Of a stretch of DNA of 21,340 bases, positions 1-7,984 are shown piece by piece. Every line of letters begins with the position of its first letter. Positions within the stretch are counted from its first letter, which is position 1. The translations under genes were made by a program, and so were the position numbers. The DNA is from CAUUCF01 sp045580225 (GTDB taxonomy: Bacteria; Pseudomonadota; Gammaproteobacteria; UBA9339), in contig JAZNNJ010000028.1 of NCBI GenBank assembly GCA_045580225.1, positions 1-21,340 of the forward strand, given 5' to 3'. Below the pieces are notes generated by a model. That model had not been told where the DNA came from, did not search any database, and saw nothing but the letters and a program-made list of their open reading frames with translations.

Positions 1-51
1 AAGTTTTGATACTTTACCAGCTACTTGGCAATTAGATATTTGAAGAAATAT

Positions 52-157
52 GTTCCTTATTAGCTTACTTTTTTACCCGCATCTTTTGCTACCGCTGCTT
101 TCTTCCGAACCTGACGGGGTTTGCAAAATATCGTTAAAAAAGAACCAACAAGGAACC
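52..157 (-). ncRNA. ffs: 4.5S RNA (bacterial signal recognition particle RNA)
   Basis: RNA scaffold of the signal recognition particle; it binds Ffh and guides ribosomes making membrane proteins to FtsY. On the minus strand, about 83-113 carries the conserved SRP core: GTCAGG, the GGAA tetraloop and AAGCAGC. Next to the tetraloop the E. coli UCC/GGA stem is UUC/GAA here, a compensatory C-G to U-A change that keeps pairing. The arms fold further: TTTTGC/GCAAAA, TTTTTTA/TAAAAAA, and a 12-bp terminal helix between 145-156 and 52-63 with two G-U wobbles. About 105 nt is the usual size of small bacterial SRP RNAs. The ends are set by the terminal helix, so they are approximate. It is divergent from gyrA. 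No clear terminator is seen before the window edge. Confidence 0.88.
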
Positions 158-162
158 AATCC

Positions 163-191
163 ACATTAACAAAAATAAAATTAAAAAGCAA
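163..191 (-). promoter_or_regulatory. Candidate sigma70 promoter for the 4.5S RNA
   Basis: On the minus strand, TTGCTT (186-191) and TAATGT (163-168) are separated by 17 nt. A start about 7 nt downstream would fall at 156-157, exactly where the terminal helix of the 4.5S RNA begins. Each box matches consensus at only three positions; the agreement with the RNA 5' end is the main support. Confidence 0.4.
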
Positions 192-195
192 CTGG

Positions 196-222
196 TTGTT
201 GTAAGTTTTAAAAGTTTATAGT
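196..222 (+). promoter_or_regulatory. Possible gyrA promoter
   Basis: TATAGT at 217-222 resembles a -10 box and TTGTTG at 196-201 a -35 box, but the spacer is only 15 nt. TGGTTG at 193-198 would give 18 nt. This is the only reasonable pair between the divergent 4.5S RNA and gyrA. A weak ribosome binding site, GAAGAG (245-250), precedes the gyrA ATG. Confidence 0.25.
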
Positions 223-261
223 AGATTAAAAGCAATTTTATTTTGAAGAGTTGATAGAAAA

Positions 262-2745
262 ATGTACGAAATAACGCCGGTTACAATCGAAGAAGAAATG
301 AAACAATCTTATCTTGATTATGCAATGAGTGTAATCGTAAGTCGTGCTTTGCCCGATGTACGAGATGGTTTGAAACCGGTACATCGTCGAGTTTTATTTG
401 CAATGCGTGAATTGGGTAACGATTATAATAAACCTTACAAGAAATCGGCTCGTATTGTGGGGGATGTTATTGGTAAGTATCATCCTCACGGTGATTCAGC
501 TGTTTACGAAACAATTGTTCGTATGGCTCAGGATTTTTCCTTGCGTTATCCTTTGGTAGATGGACAAGGTAATTTTGGTTCTATTGATGGAGATTCTGCT
601 GCTGCGATGCGTTATACAGAAATTCGTTTAGCAAAAATTGGTCATTTTTTATTAGAAGGTTTAGATAAAGATACAGTTAATTTTGTGCCTAATTATGATG
701 AAACTGAACAGATACCTCAAGTTTTGCCTGCAGCTTTCCCGAATCTATTAGTTAATGGTACTTCTGGAATTGCAGTTGGTATGGCTACAAATATTCCTCC
801 TCATAATCTTAATGAGGTAGTTGATGCTTGTGTAGCTTTAATTGATAATCCGGATTTGAGCTTCGAGGAGTTAATTACAATTTTACCAGGGCCAGATTTT
901 CCTACTGCGGGAATTATTAATGGGCGAGGAGAAATAGAGCAAGCTTATCGCACAGGTAGAGGTAAAATTTATCTTCGTGCTCGTACTCACTTTGAAGAAA
1001 TAGGTAATGATCGACAAGCGATTGTTATTACTGAGATTCCTTATCAGGTGAATAAAGCAAAAATGATCGAAAAGATTGTAGAATTAGTGAGAGATAAACG
1101 TTTAGAAGGCATTACTGGAATTCGAGATGAATCGGATAAAGAGGGAATTAGAGTAGTTATTGAACTAAGAAAAGGAGAGAATGCTGAAGTAGTTTTAAAT
1201 AATTTATTTACGAATACTCCAATGCAGGTAACTTTTGGGATTAATATGATTGCTTTGGATCATGGTCAGCCTAAAGTCTTAAGCTTAAGAGAAATTTTAA
1301 ATGCTTTTTTAGATCATCGAAAAGAAATTGTTACAAGGAGAAGTTTATTTGAATTAAAGCAAGCTAAGGCGCGAGCACATATTTTGGAAGGGCTAAATAT
1401 TGCTTTAAATAATATTGATTCGATAATTAGTTTGATTAAAGGGGCAAGAAGTCCGTCATTAGCTAAAGAGGAGTTATTGAAACGTAAATGGAAAGCTACT
1501 TCTATTTTATCTTTAATTGACAATGTCGAGGTTGTCGATAATGAAGGTTATCAATTAACAGAAATTCAGGCCCAAGCTGTACTAGATTTGAAGTTGCAAC
1601 GTTTAACTGGTCTAGAACAAGATAAAATTTTGTCTGAATATCGTGAGTTAATGGATTTAATTAGAGAAATAAATCTTGATCTAAGTGATGTACAACGTTT
1701 AATGGCCATTGTACGTAAGGAGCTAATAGAAGTTAAAAATTTGTTTGGAGATCGACGTTTAACCGAGATTATCCAGGCTACCAGTTATTTTACTGATGAA
1801 GATTTGATACCTCCTGAGATGGTAGTAGTGACGATATCTCATGAGGGGTATGGAAAGATACAATCTTTAGATGATTATCGAGCTCAGCATCGAGGCGGAA
1901 AGGGGAAGGTTGCAACATCAATAAAAGAAGAGGATTTTATTGAACATTTGGTAGTGGCTAATACTCACGATACGTTGTTGTGTTTTACAAATTTAGGTAA
2001 AGTGCATTGGATTAAAGTATATCGTTTGCCGCGTGGGAGTCGTATATCGAAGGGTCGTCCTTTGGTTAACTTCTTAAATTTGGAAGAAAAAGAAGTTATT
2101 AATACTATTTTGCCAGTTAAAGGATTTGATGATGAGCATTTTGTTTTTATGGCTACAGCAGGTGGAATTGTAAAGAAGACTGCTTTATCAGCTTTTTCGC
2201 ATCCTCGTTCTAATGGTATTGTTGCAGTAAATTTAGATCCAGAAGATTTTTTAATTGGTGCAGTAATTACTGATGGTCAACAGGAGATTATGCTTTTTAG
2301 TAATGCTGGTAAGGCAGTACGTTTTTCGGAAGATGCAGTTCGGCCAGTTGGACGTTCGGCAAGAGGGGTAAAAGGGATGCAGTTGCGTGAAAAGCAGCAG
2401 GTAATTGCTTTAACTGTGGTACGTTCTAAACAAGAAATCTTGATTGCTACAGAGGAAGGATATGGAAAACGTACAGCGGTTGAAGATTTTTCAAAAACCA
2501 ATCGTGGTGGTCAAGGGGTTATTTCAATTCAAGTTAATCAGCGTAATGGTCAAGTTATCGGAGCACATTTAGTAAATGAGGCAGGGGAGGTAATGTTAAT
2601 TACTGATCAAGGAACTTTAGTTAGGATTAATGTGACAGAAGTTTCGGTAATTGGACGTAATACGCAAGGAGTGCGTTTAATTAATTTGTCAAATAAAGAA
2701 AAATTGGTTGCAATGCAGAAAATTCCTTATGAAGAAGATGTGTAA
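262..2745 (+). CDS. gyrA: DNA gyrase subunit A
   Basis: Breakage-reunion subunit of DNA gyrase; with GyrB (A2B2) it introduces negative supercoils using ATP. The N-terminal domain has the PVHRRVLFAM and GKYHPHGDSAVYETIVRMAQ-type region and the catalytic tyrosine Y118 in AAMRYTEIR (Y122 in E. coli). The GyrA box at residues 542-548, QHRGGKG, separates it from ParC and marks the DNA-wrapping C-terminal beta-pinwheel. At 827 aa it is shorter than the 875-aa E. coli protein and ends soon after the last pinwheel blade (KIPYEEDV), without the long acidic tail. In the quinolone region, the residue matching E. coli S83 is Ser79 and that matching D87 is Glu83. The start fits the family N-terminus. The stop lies within a few bases of the cmk start. 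Confidence 0.97.
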   Translation: MYEITPVTIEEEMKQSYLDYAMSVIVSRALPDVRDGLKPVHRRVLFAMRELGNDYNKPYKKSARIVGDVIGKYHPHGDSAVYETIVRMAQDFSLRYPLVDGQGNFGSIDGDSAAAMRYTEIRLAKIGHFLLEGLDKDTVNFVPNYDETEQIPQVLPAAFPNLLVNGTSGIAVGMATNIPPHNLNEVVDACVALIDNPDLSFEELITILPGPDFPTAGIINGRGEIEQAYRTGRGKIYLRARTHFEEIGNDRQAIVITEIPYQVNKAKMIEKIVELVRDKRLEGITGIRDESDKEGIRVVIELRKGENAEVVLNNLFTNTPMQVTFGINMIALDHGQPKVLSLREILNAFLDHRKEIVTRRSLFELKQAKARAHILEGLNIALNNIDSIISLIKGARSPSLAKEELLKRKWKATSILSLIDNVEVVDNEGYQLTEIQAQAVLDLKLQRLTGLEQDKILSEYRELMDLIREINLDLSDVQRLMAIVRKELIEVKNLFGDRRLTEIIQATSYFTDEDLIPPEMVVVTISHEGYGKIQSLDDYRAQHRGGKGKVATSIKEEDFIEHLVVANTHDTLLCFTNLGKVHWIKVYRLPRGSRISKGRPLVNFLNLEEKEVINTILPVKGFDDEHFVFMATAGGIVKKTALSAFSHPRSNGIVAVNLDPEDFLIGAVITDGQQEIMLFSNAGKAVRFSEDAVRPVGRSARGVKGMQLREKQQVIALTVVRSKQEILIATEEGYGKRTAVEDFSKTNRGGQGVISIQVNQRNGQVIGAHLVNEAGEVMLITDQGTLVRINVTEVSVIGRNTQGVRLINLSNKEKLVAMQKIPYEEDV

Positions 2746-3397
2746 GTATTTACCGCCAGTAATAACAATTGATGGTCCTAGTGGCTCAGGAAAAGGTACT
2801 GTTAGTAAAATCTTAGCCGAAAAATTATCTTGGTATTATTTAGATAGTGGTGCTATTTATCGAGTTTTGGCATATGCTGTTAGGAATTTTTATTTAGATG
2901 AAAATTTAGTGTCCAGAAAGACGTTAGATTTTAGTTTAAGCTTTGAAAAAGAAAAAATATACTATGAAGGAGAGGAGGTAAGCGTACAAATTCGTTATCC
3001 GGAGATTGCTAAAATTGCTAGTGTTATTGCTGGCTATCCGTTAGTAAGAAGTAATCTTTTGGAATTGCAACGTAGTTTTCGTAAAATGCCTGGATTAATT
3101 GCTGATGGACGCGATATGGGGACAGTGGTTTTTACCGATGCTAAACTGAAATTTTACCTTGATGCTACTTTAGAAGAACGGGTAAAAAGGCGAAAAATTC
3201 AGTTGCAAGATAAAGAAGTTAGTGTTAATGTACAACAGTTGCGGGAGGAGTTGTTTAATCGAGATCTTCAGGATGCTACGCGTAAAATTGCTCCTTTGCA
3301 AGTGGGTGCTGGTGCAGTGGTAATCGATACTACCAAGTTGACGATCGATGAAGTATTGCAGCGGATTTTGTTGTACGTAAAAGACGTACTTAATTGA
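2729..3397 (+). CDS. cmk: Cytidylate kinase
   Basis: Phosphorylates CMP and dCMP with ATP, recycling nucleotides from RNA turnover. It has a P-loop, GPSGSGKGT (residues 16-24), the nucleoside-binding stretch ADGRDMGTVVF and a lid/base region ERVKRRKIQLQ, all typical of bacterial Cmk. The length of about 222 aa matches the family. The open frame begins at a TTG at 2708, deep inside gyrA. I prefer ATG 2729; ATG 2738 is also possible because homologs have only about six residues before the PVITIDG strand. No good Shine-Dalgarno site separates these options. The gene overlaps the gyrA 3' end in another frame, suggesting translational coupling. It lies upstream of rpsA, as in most gammaproteobacteria. 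Confidence 0.95.
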   Translation: MKKMCKYLPPVITIDGPSGSGKGTVSKILAEKLSWYYLDSGAIYRVLAYAVRNFYLDENLVSRKTLDFSLSFEKEKIYYEGEEVSVQIRYPEIAKIASVIAGYPLVRSNLLELQRSFRKMPGLIADGRDMGTVVFTDAKLKFYLDATLEERVKRRKIQLQDKEVSVNVQQLREELFNRDLQDATRKIAPLQVGAGAVVIDTTKLTIDEVLQRILLYVKDVLN

Positions 3398-3439
3398 AGT
3401 TTTACTGTATTGCTTGGAATATAGTTTATAGGTGTTTTT

Positions 3440-5089
3440 ATGGCAGAAAGCTTTGCAAAATTGTTTGCAGATGAGGTAGAAAATTTGGAATTTAAGACTG
3501 GAGTGATTCGTTCGGCAGAAGTGATTAATATTACTCCAGATTTTGTGGTTTTATATGCTTCTGGAACTAAATCTGAATCTTATGTTTCGATTGAAGAATT
3601 TAAAGATAAAAATAATCAGTTAGAAGTTAAGATTGGTGATAGTGTCGATGTCTATTTAGAGGCATTTGAAGATGGTAATGGGCATACGATTTTTTCGCGA
3701 GAAACAGCAAAACGGATTGCTGCGTGGAAGGATTTGGAAGCAGCATATGAACAAGGTACTTTGGTTTGTGGCACAGTAATGGAGCGTGTGCGTGGCGGAT
3801 TTACAGTGGATGTTAACAAAATTAAGGCTTTCTTGCCAGGGTCGTTAGTAGATATTAAGCCTGTGAAGGAGCAAGTTTCAATTGAAGGTCAAGAATTAGA
3901 TTTCAAAATTATTAAAATTGATAAGTCTCAAAGTAATGTAGTTTTATCACGTAGAGCAGCGTTAATGGCAGAGAGCACTCCTGAAAGAGATGCGTTGTTA
4001 AGCACTATTTTTGAAGGTGCGGAGTTAACTGGTACAGTTAAGAATTTAACAGATTATGGGGTGTTCGTTGATTTAGGTGGAATTGATGGATTGTTGCATA
4101 TTACTGATATTTCATGGCGCCGTATTCGTCATCCTAATGAAGTTCTTACTATGGGACAGGAGATAAAAGTTAAAGTATTGAAATATGATCAGGATAAGTG
4201 TCGTGTTTCGTTAGGATTAAAGCAGTTGATTGAAGATCCTTGGAAGGACATTAGTCGCCGTTATCCAGTAGGAACTCGCTTATTTGGGAAGGTTACTAAT
4301 ATTACTGACTACGGATGTTTTATTGAAATTGAGAATGGTATTGAGGGTTTGGTCCATATGTCTGAATTGAATTGGACTAATAAAAATTTACATCCTAGTA
4401 AAGTAGTAACTTTAAATCAAGAAGTTGAAGTTATGGTTTTGGAAATAGATGAGGAGCGTAGAAGAATTTCCTTAGGTGTGAAACAATGCAGGCCAAATCC
4501 GTGGAAAGAATATGCTTTGAATCACAATAAGGGTGAGAAAGTTATTGGAACGATTCGTTCAATTACTGATTTTGGAATTTTTGTCGGTTTGGAAGGTAAT
4601 ATCGATGGGTTAGTACATTTATCGGATTTATCTTGGAATGAGGCTGGAGATAAGATATTACGTACTTACCGAAAAGGTCAGGAGATAGAAACAGTAATTT
4701 TAGCTATTGATGCTGATCGTGAAAGAATATCTTTGGGAGTTAAACAATTAGAGCAGGATATTTATAGTGAATATTTAGAGAATCATCCTAAGGGTAGTGT
4801 TGTTAGTGGAGAAGTTACGGCTGTTGATCCAAAATTTGCAACGGTAGCTTTAGAAGATGATTATGTTGGTAGAATTAAGGCTGTAGAAGTTAGTAGAGCT
4901 AAAGTACGTGATGTTAATGAATTTCTACAAGTTGGTGATCGTATTGAAGCTAAAATTTTGGGAGTTGATAAAAAAGCACGAGTTGTTAATTTATCAATTA
5001 GAGAATTACAGCCAGAATTGGGAGAAGATAATGCTCCGGTTAATACCCAACTGGGTGATTTATTAAAGCAGCAAATGGAGCAAAATTAA
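3440..5089 (+). CDS. rpsA: 30S ribosomal protein S1
   Basis: S1 binds mRNA on the 30S subunit and unfolds leaders for initiation. The 549-aa protein (557 in E. coli) has six S1/OB repeats, roughly residues 18-85, 103-169, 190-258, 275-345, 362-432 and 449-518. Repeat signatures include NLTDYGVFVDLGGIDGLLHI, NITDYGCFIEIENGIEGLVH and SITDFGIFVGLEGNIDGLVH, each closed by an (R)ISLG(L/V)KQ element. The N-terminus MAESFAKLFADEVE matches the gammaproteobacterial form. The gene starts 42 nt after cmk with AGGTG (3430-3434) as a modest binding site. All six domains are kept despite the apparent genome reduction. In most gammaproteobacteria ihfB follows; here it is absent. Confidence 0.97.
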   Translation: MAESFAKLFADEVENLEFKTGVIRSAEVINITPDFVVLYASGTKSESYVSIEEFKDKNNQLEVKIGDSVDVYLEAFEDGNGHTIFSRETAKRIAAWKDLEAAYEQGTLVCGTVMERVRGGFTVDVNKIKAFLPGSLVDIKPVKEQVSIEGQELDFKIIKIDKSQSNVVLSRRAALMAESTPERDALLSTIFEGAELTGTVKNLTDYGVFVDLGGIDGLLHITDISWRRIRHPNEVLTMGQEIKVKVLKYDQDKCRVSLGLKQLIEDPWKDISRRYPVGTRLFGKVTNITDYGCFIEIENGIEGLVHMSELNWTNKNLHPSKVVTLNQEVEVMVLEIDEERRRISLGVKQCRPNPWKEYALNHNKGEKVIGTIRSITDFGIFVGLEGNIDGLVHLSDLSWNEAGDKILRTYRKGQEIETVILAIDADRERISLGVKQLEQDIYSEYLENHPKGSVVSGEVTAVDPKFATVALEDDYVGRIKAVEVSRAKVRDVNEFLQVGDRIEAKILGVDKKARVVNLSIRELQPELGEDNAPVNTQLGDLLKQQMEQN

Positions 5090-5095
5090 TACGTC

Positions 5096-5139
5096 TACTC
5101 CACTATTAAAAAAGTATAAGTAGTGGAGTATATGTTTTT
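5096..5139 (+). terminator. Stem-loop between rpsA and lapA, possible weak terminator or attenuator
   Basis: A perfect 10-bp inverted repeat, TACTCCACTA (5096-5105) and TAGTGGAGTA (5121-5130), encloses a 15-nt A-rich loop and is followed by a short run of five T (5135-5139). The stem is clear but the T run is short and interrupted, so partial termination or an mRNA-stabilising hairpin after the highly expressed rpsA is as likely as full termination. lapA starts 26 nt after the stem. Confidence 0.55.
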
Positions 5140-5142
5140 ATA

Positions 5143-5149
5143 GGAGGTA
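5143..5149 (+). promoter_or_regulatory. Strong Shine-Dalgarno site of lapA
   Basis: AGGAGGT lies 6 nt before the lapA ATG (5156). It is the most complete anti-16S match seen in this window, where most genes have weak sites, so lapA-lapB may be translated independently of rpsA. Confidence 0.7.
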
Positions 5150-5155
5150 GAAAAT

Positions 5156-5443
5156 ATGCGGTTAATCTACAATATTTTTTTATTATTTTTGGTTTTAATC
5201 GGTTTGTCTTTTGCCTCATTAAATGCTCAGACAATTCATTTTAATTATTATTTTGGGGAAATTGATATTCAACTTTCTTTATTATTGGTGTTAATTTTAG
5301 GAATAGGTATTTTAATTGGTATTAGTGCATCATTAGTTTCTTGGATGATGTTGAAACACGAGAATTTTAAATTAAAAATAAAGCTAAAAACACTGGATAA
5401 TGGTAAAGTAGTTAAACAAGATATTTTTCTTGCTGAAAAGTAA
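5156..5443 (+). CDS. lapA: Lipopolysaccharide assembly protein A (DUF1049, two-TM inner membrane protein)
   Basis: Small inner-membrane partner of LapB, linked to LPS assembly and control of LpxC. The 95-aa product has two hydrophobic helices, about residues 4-24 and 41-66, joined by a short loop, then a basic/polar tail starting HENFKLKIKLK. This hairpin topology, length and position directly upstream of lapB match the LapA family (YciS in E. coli). The stop TAA overlaps the lapB ATG by one base (TAATG), so the two are translationally coupled. Sequence similarity in such small membrane proteins is weak; the call leans on topology and context. Confidence 0.85.
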   Translation: MRLIYNIFLLFLVLIGLSFASLNAQTIHFNYYFGEIDIQLSLLLVLILGIGILIGISASLVSWMMLKHENFKLKIKLKTLDNGKVVKQDIFLAEK

Positions 5444-6585
5444 TGTTACAGCTTATTTTTTTTGTAGTTGTAGTAGTTTTCGGGATAGGCTGGTTTGTTG
5501 GTTATCGTTATGCATTAAAAAAGAATCTATTAGCTTCTCCGCCGGTGTTGACGCAATACTTTTTAGGAGTTAATTATTTATTAAACGAACAGCCTGATCA
5601 AGCAGTAGATGCTTTTTTGAAGGCGTTGGAAATCAATGTACATACTGCGGAGATTTGTTTGGCTCTTGGGAATTTATTTAGGAAACAAGGCAAATTAGAA
5701 AGGGCAATTAAGATGCATCAAACCTTGTTTGATTATCCTGGTTTGGGGAATATGCTACTTGGTCAAGCACATTTAGAATTAGCAGAAGATTATTTAGCTA
5801 GCGGTATTTTTAACCAAGCAGAAGAACAATTATCGATTTTATTATCTTTAAAGTATCAAGAAAAGCAAGTGTTAGAATTGCTTTTAAAATTATATCAAAT
5901 TCAGCAAGAGTGGGAGAAAGAAATTGATATAGCTGTGCGACTTATTAAACAATTTGGGGATGATAAAAATTTAGTGTTAGAACATTGTTACTGTGAATTG
6001 GCTGAACAGGCTTTTAAAAAGGGATTGTGGGATGAAAGCTTAAAATGGTTGAAACATGCATATAAAATTAAAAATGTTTCGATAAGAGCTAGTTATTTAT
6101 TAACTCATTTATGGTTAAAGAAAAAGGAACCTAATAGAGCTTTAAAAATAATAAAAATAAGTTTAAAAAAGTCGTCTCTGTATTGGAGTGAATTATTACC
6201 TAATTTAGTCAGAGAATTTTGGTATGAAGGGTATTTGAATGACTTTATTGAGTTATGTTGGCATAAGGACTTAAGAATAGTGGGGTTAGGTTTAGTAGAA
6301 AGTTTATTTTTAGTGCAGCGTAGGAGTGATGCTGAAAATATTTTGAAAAAAATTCTACGAATGCCACTTCATTTGATAGATTTTAAAAGAATATTAAATT
6401 TAGCTATTAAATATGCTGTTGATTTAAAGCAGTATTGGCCGATTATAGAAACTCAACTTTTATGTTGGGCACCGCAAACAGAGAATTATGTATGTCGAAT
6501 TTGTGGATTTAATAGCAGAAATTTTTATTGGTGTTGTCCAGGGTGTCATAGCTGGGAAAGTATTTATAGCAGAGTTGTAAAATAA
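5443..6585 (+). CDS. lapB: Lipopolysaccharide assembly protein B (TPR/rubredoxin-like)
   Basis: LapB (YciM) is an inner-membrane-anchored cytoplasmic adaptor that promotes FtsH degradation of LpxC and so limits LPS synthesis. The N-terminus is a single anchor (about residues 2-20). TPR repeats follow; the best is around residues 36-85 (YLLNEQPDQAVDAFLKALEI, then ALGNLFRKQGKLERAI). The C-terminus is a rubredoxin-like zinc knuckle with C351-x2-C354 and C365-x2-C368 (CRICGF...YWCCPGC), plus an extra C364. The length of 380 aa is close to the 389 aa of E. coli. A kept LapB implies that LpxC, FtsH and a lipid A pathway are encoded elsewhere. Confidence 0.93.
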   Translation: MLQLIFFVVVVVFGIGWFVGYRYALKKNLLASPPVLTQYFLGVNYLLNEQPDQAVDAFLKALEINVHTAEICLALGNLFRKQGKLERAIKMHQTLFDYPGLGNMLLGQAHLELAEDYLASGIFNQAEEQLSILLSLKYQEKQVLELLLKLYQIQQEWEKEIDIAVRLIKQFGDDKNLVLEHCYCELAEQAFKKGLWDESLKWLKHAYKIKNVSIRASYLLTHLWLKKKEPNRALKIIKISLKKSSLYWSELLPNLVREFWYEGYLNDFIELCWHKDLRIVGLGLVESLFLVQRRSDAENILKKILRMPLHLIDFKRILNLAIKYAVDLKQYWPIIETQLLCWAPQTENYVCRICGFNSRNFYWCCPGCHSWESIYSRVVK

Positions 6586-6603
6586 GGTGTGTAAATAAAA
6601 AAA

Positions 6604-7884
6604 ATGGTAGAAATTTCAAAAGATGTTAATGATTCCAATGAGTTAGTGCCTCTAGCCGAATACTGGAGACCTGATAAACTGGAGGACTTTGTTGGTCAAA
6701 AGCATTTATTATCTCCGGGAGGACCTCTTTGGCAAATGTGGCAAAAAAAGCGTTTATATTCAATGATTTTTTGGGGACCACCTGGAACAGGGAAGACTAC
6801 TCTAGCTAGATTATTAGCAAAAAATGCAGAAATAAATTTTATTAGTTTATCAGCTATTTTAGCAGGAGTTAAAGAAATTAAGTCTTTAGCAGAGCAAACT
6901 GTTGGAACAGTAGTCGTATTTGTTGATGAAATACATCGTTTTAATAAAGCTCAACAGGATGCTTTTTTGCCATGGGTAGAAAATGGTAGATTAATTCTAA
7001 TTGGGGCAACGACTGAAAATCCGTCTTTTGAGTTAAATAGTGCATTGTTGTCTAGAGCTAGAGTTTTTGTACTAAAACCACTAGCTGTAGAAGAAATTGT
7101 ACAAATTTTAAAAAGAATATCTTTAAAAATTGAATTGTTATTATCAGATGAAGAATTAGGTAAAATTGCTAAGTTCGCTAATGGAGATGCTAGAAAAGCT
7201 ATTGGCTTTTTAGAAATTTATCAAGATTTTGCAAAACAGCATTCTAAAGAACAATTTGAGCAATTATTAATCGAAGTTTTGAATGCTCCGTTAGCGTTTG
7301 ATAAAAAAGGAGAATATTTTTATGATCAAATTTCTGCCTTACATAAGGCTATGCGTGGTTCTTCGCCTGATGCAGCTTTATATTGGTATACTAGGATGAT
7401 CAAAGGAGGTTGTCCTCCTTTATACATTGCGCGTCGTTTAATTCGTTTTGCTTCAGAAGATATTGGTAATGCTGATTTAAACGCCTTAACTTTGGCTTTA
7501 AATGCTGTACAAGCTTATGAACGTTTAGGTAGTCCAGAAGGGGAACTAGCAATTGCGCAGGCAGTTATTTATTTAGCTGTTGCGCCAAAAAGTAATGCTG
7601 TTTACAAAGCTTTTAATCGTATGAAAGAATTTACGGATGTTGATTTACCAGTTCCTCTTTATTTGCGTAATGCACCTACTAAATTAATGAAAGAATTGGG
7701 GTATAGTAAGAATTATCAGTATCCTCATGATTATCCATCAGGATATGTTCCTGGAGTGAATTATTTTCCAGAAGGTTTTTCAGTAAGTGAAAATTTTTAT
7801 CAGCCGGTAGAACGTGGTTTAGAAATAAAAATTAAAGAGAGAATTTCGTTTTTTAAAAAGTTGGATAACCAAAAAATAAAATGA
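6604..7884 (+). CDS. rarA: Replication-associated recombination protein A (MgsA/WHIP AAA+ ATPase)
   Basis: Clamp-loader-like AAA+ ATPase acting at stalled replication forks, interacting with SSB in E. coli. It has the family start LAEYWRPDKLEDFVGQKHLL, Walker A GPPGTGKT (residues 58-65), Walker B VVFVDEIHRFNKAQQDAFLP, sensor-1 GATTENPSFELNSALLSRAR, and the C-terminal tetramerisation region with MRGSSPDAALYWYTRMI, ARRLIRFASEDIGNADL and AIAQAVIYLA. At 426 aa it is slightly shorter than E. coli RarA (447), mainly between Walker A and B. AGGTG (6585-6589) lies 14 nt before the ATG, a long spacing. The position after lapB is not the E. coli one (lolA-rarA-serS), so the gene order is rearranged. 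Confidence 0.95.
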   Translation: MVEISKDVNDSNELVPLAEYWRPDKLEDFVGQKHLLSPGGPLWQMWQKKRLYSMIFWGPPGTGKTTLARLLAKNAEINFISLSAILAGVKEIKSLAEQTVGTVVVFVDEIHRFNKAQQDAFLPWVENGRLILIGATTENPSFELNSALLSRARVFVLKPLAVEEIVQILKRISLKIELLLSDEELGKIAKFANGDARKAIGFLEIYQDFAKQHSKEQFEQLLIEVLNAPLAFDKKGEYFYDQISALHKAMRGSSPDAALYWYTRMIKGGCPPLYIARRLIRFASEDIGNADLNALTLALNAVQAYERLGSPEGELAIAQAVIYLAVAPKSNAVYKAFNRMKEFTDVDLPVPLYLRNAPTKLMKELGYSKNYQYPHDYPSGYVPGVNYFPEGFSVSENFYQPVERGLEIKIKERISFFKKLDNQKIK

Positions 7885-7922
7885 TATATGTTTAAAAGGA
7901 AACAATATGAAAGAATAGTAGT

Positions 7923-7951
7923 TTGATTTTGTAATAATAATTGTTTAAAAA
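7923..7951 (+). promoter_or_regulatory. Candidate promoter for trpS
   Basis: TTGATT (7923-7928), a 17-nt spacer and TAAAAA (7946-7951) lie in the 100-nt gap between rarA and trpS. Both boxes match consensus at four of six positions. The region is so AT-rich that chance matches are likely. Confidence 0.3.
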
Positions 7952-7984
7952 TGTTAGTAATTAGTGAAGATTTAGGTGATGTGT

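Noticed and set aside
2..43. Possible 3' end of an upstream plus-strand gene, reading ...LPATWQLDI then TGA.
   Set aside because: Only 13 codons are visible, other frames are equally open at the edge, and no family can be recognised.
1314..1523. Minus-strand open frame inside gyrA.
   Set aside because: It lies wholly within a certain gene, has no binding site or family features, and mirrors gyrA codons. The same holds for the minus-strand frames at 2277, 12226, 14228, 14700, 16731, 18805, 18861 and 19343.
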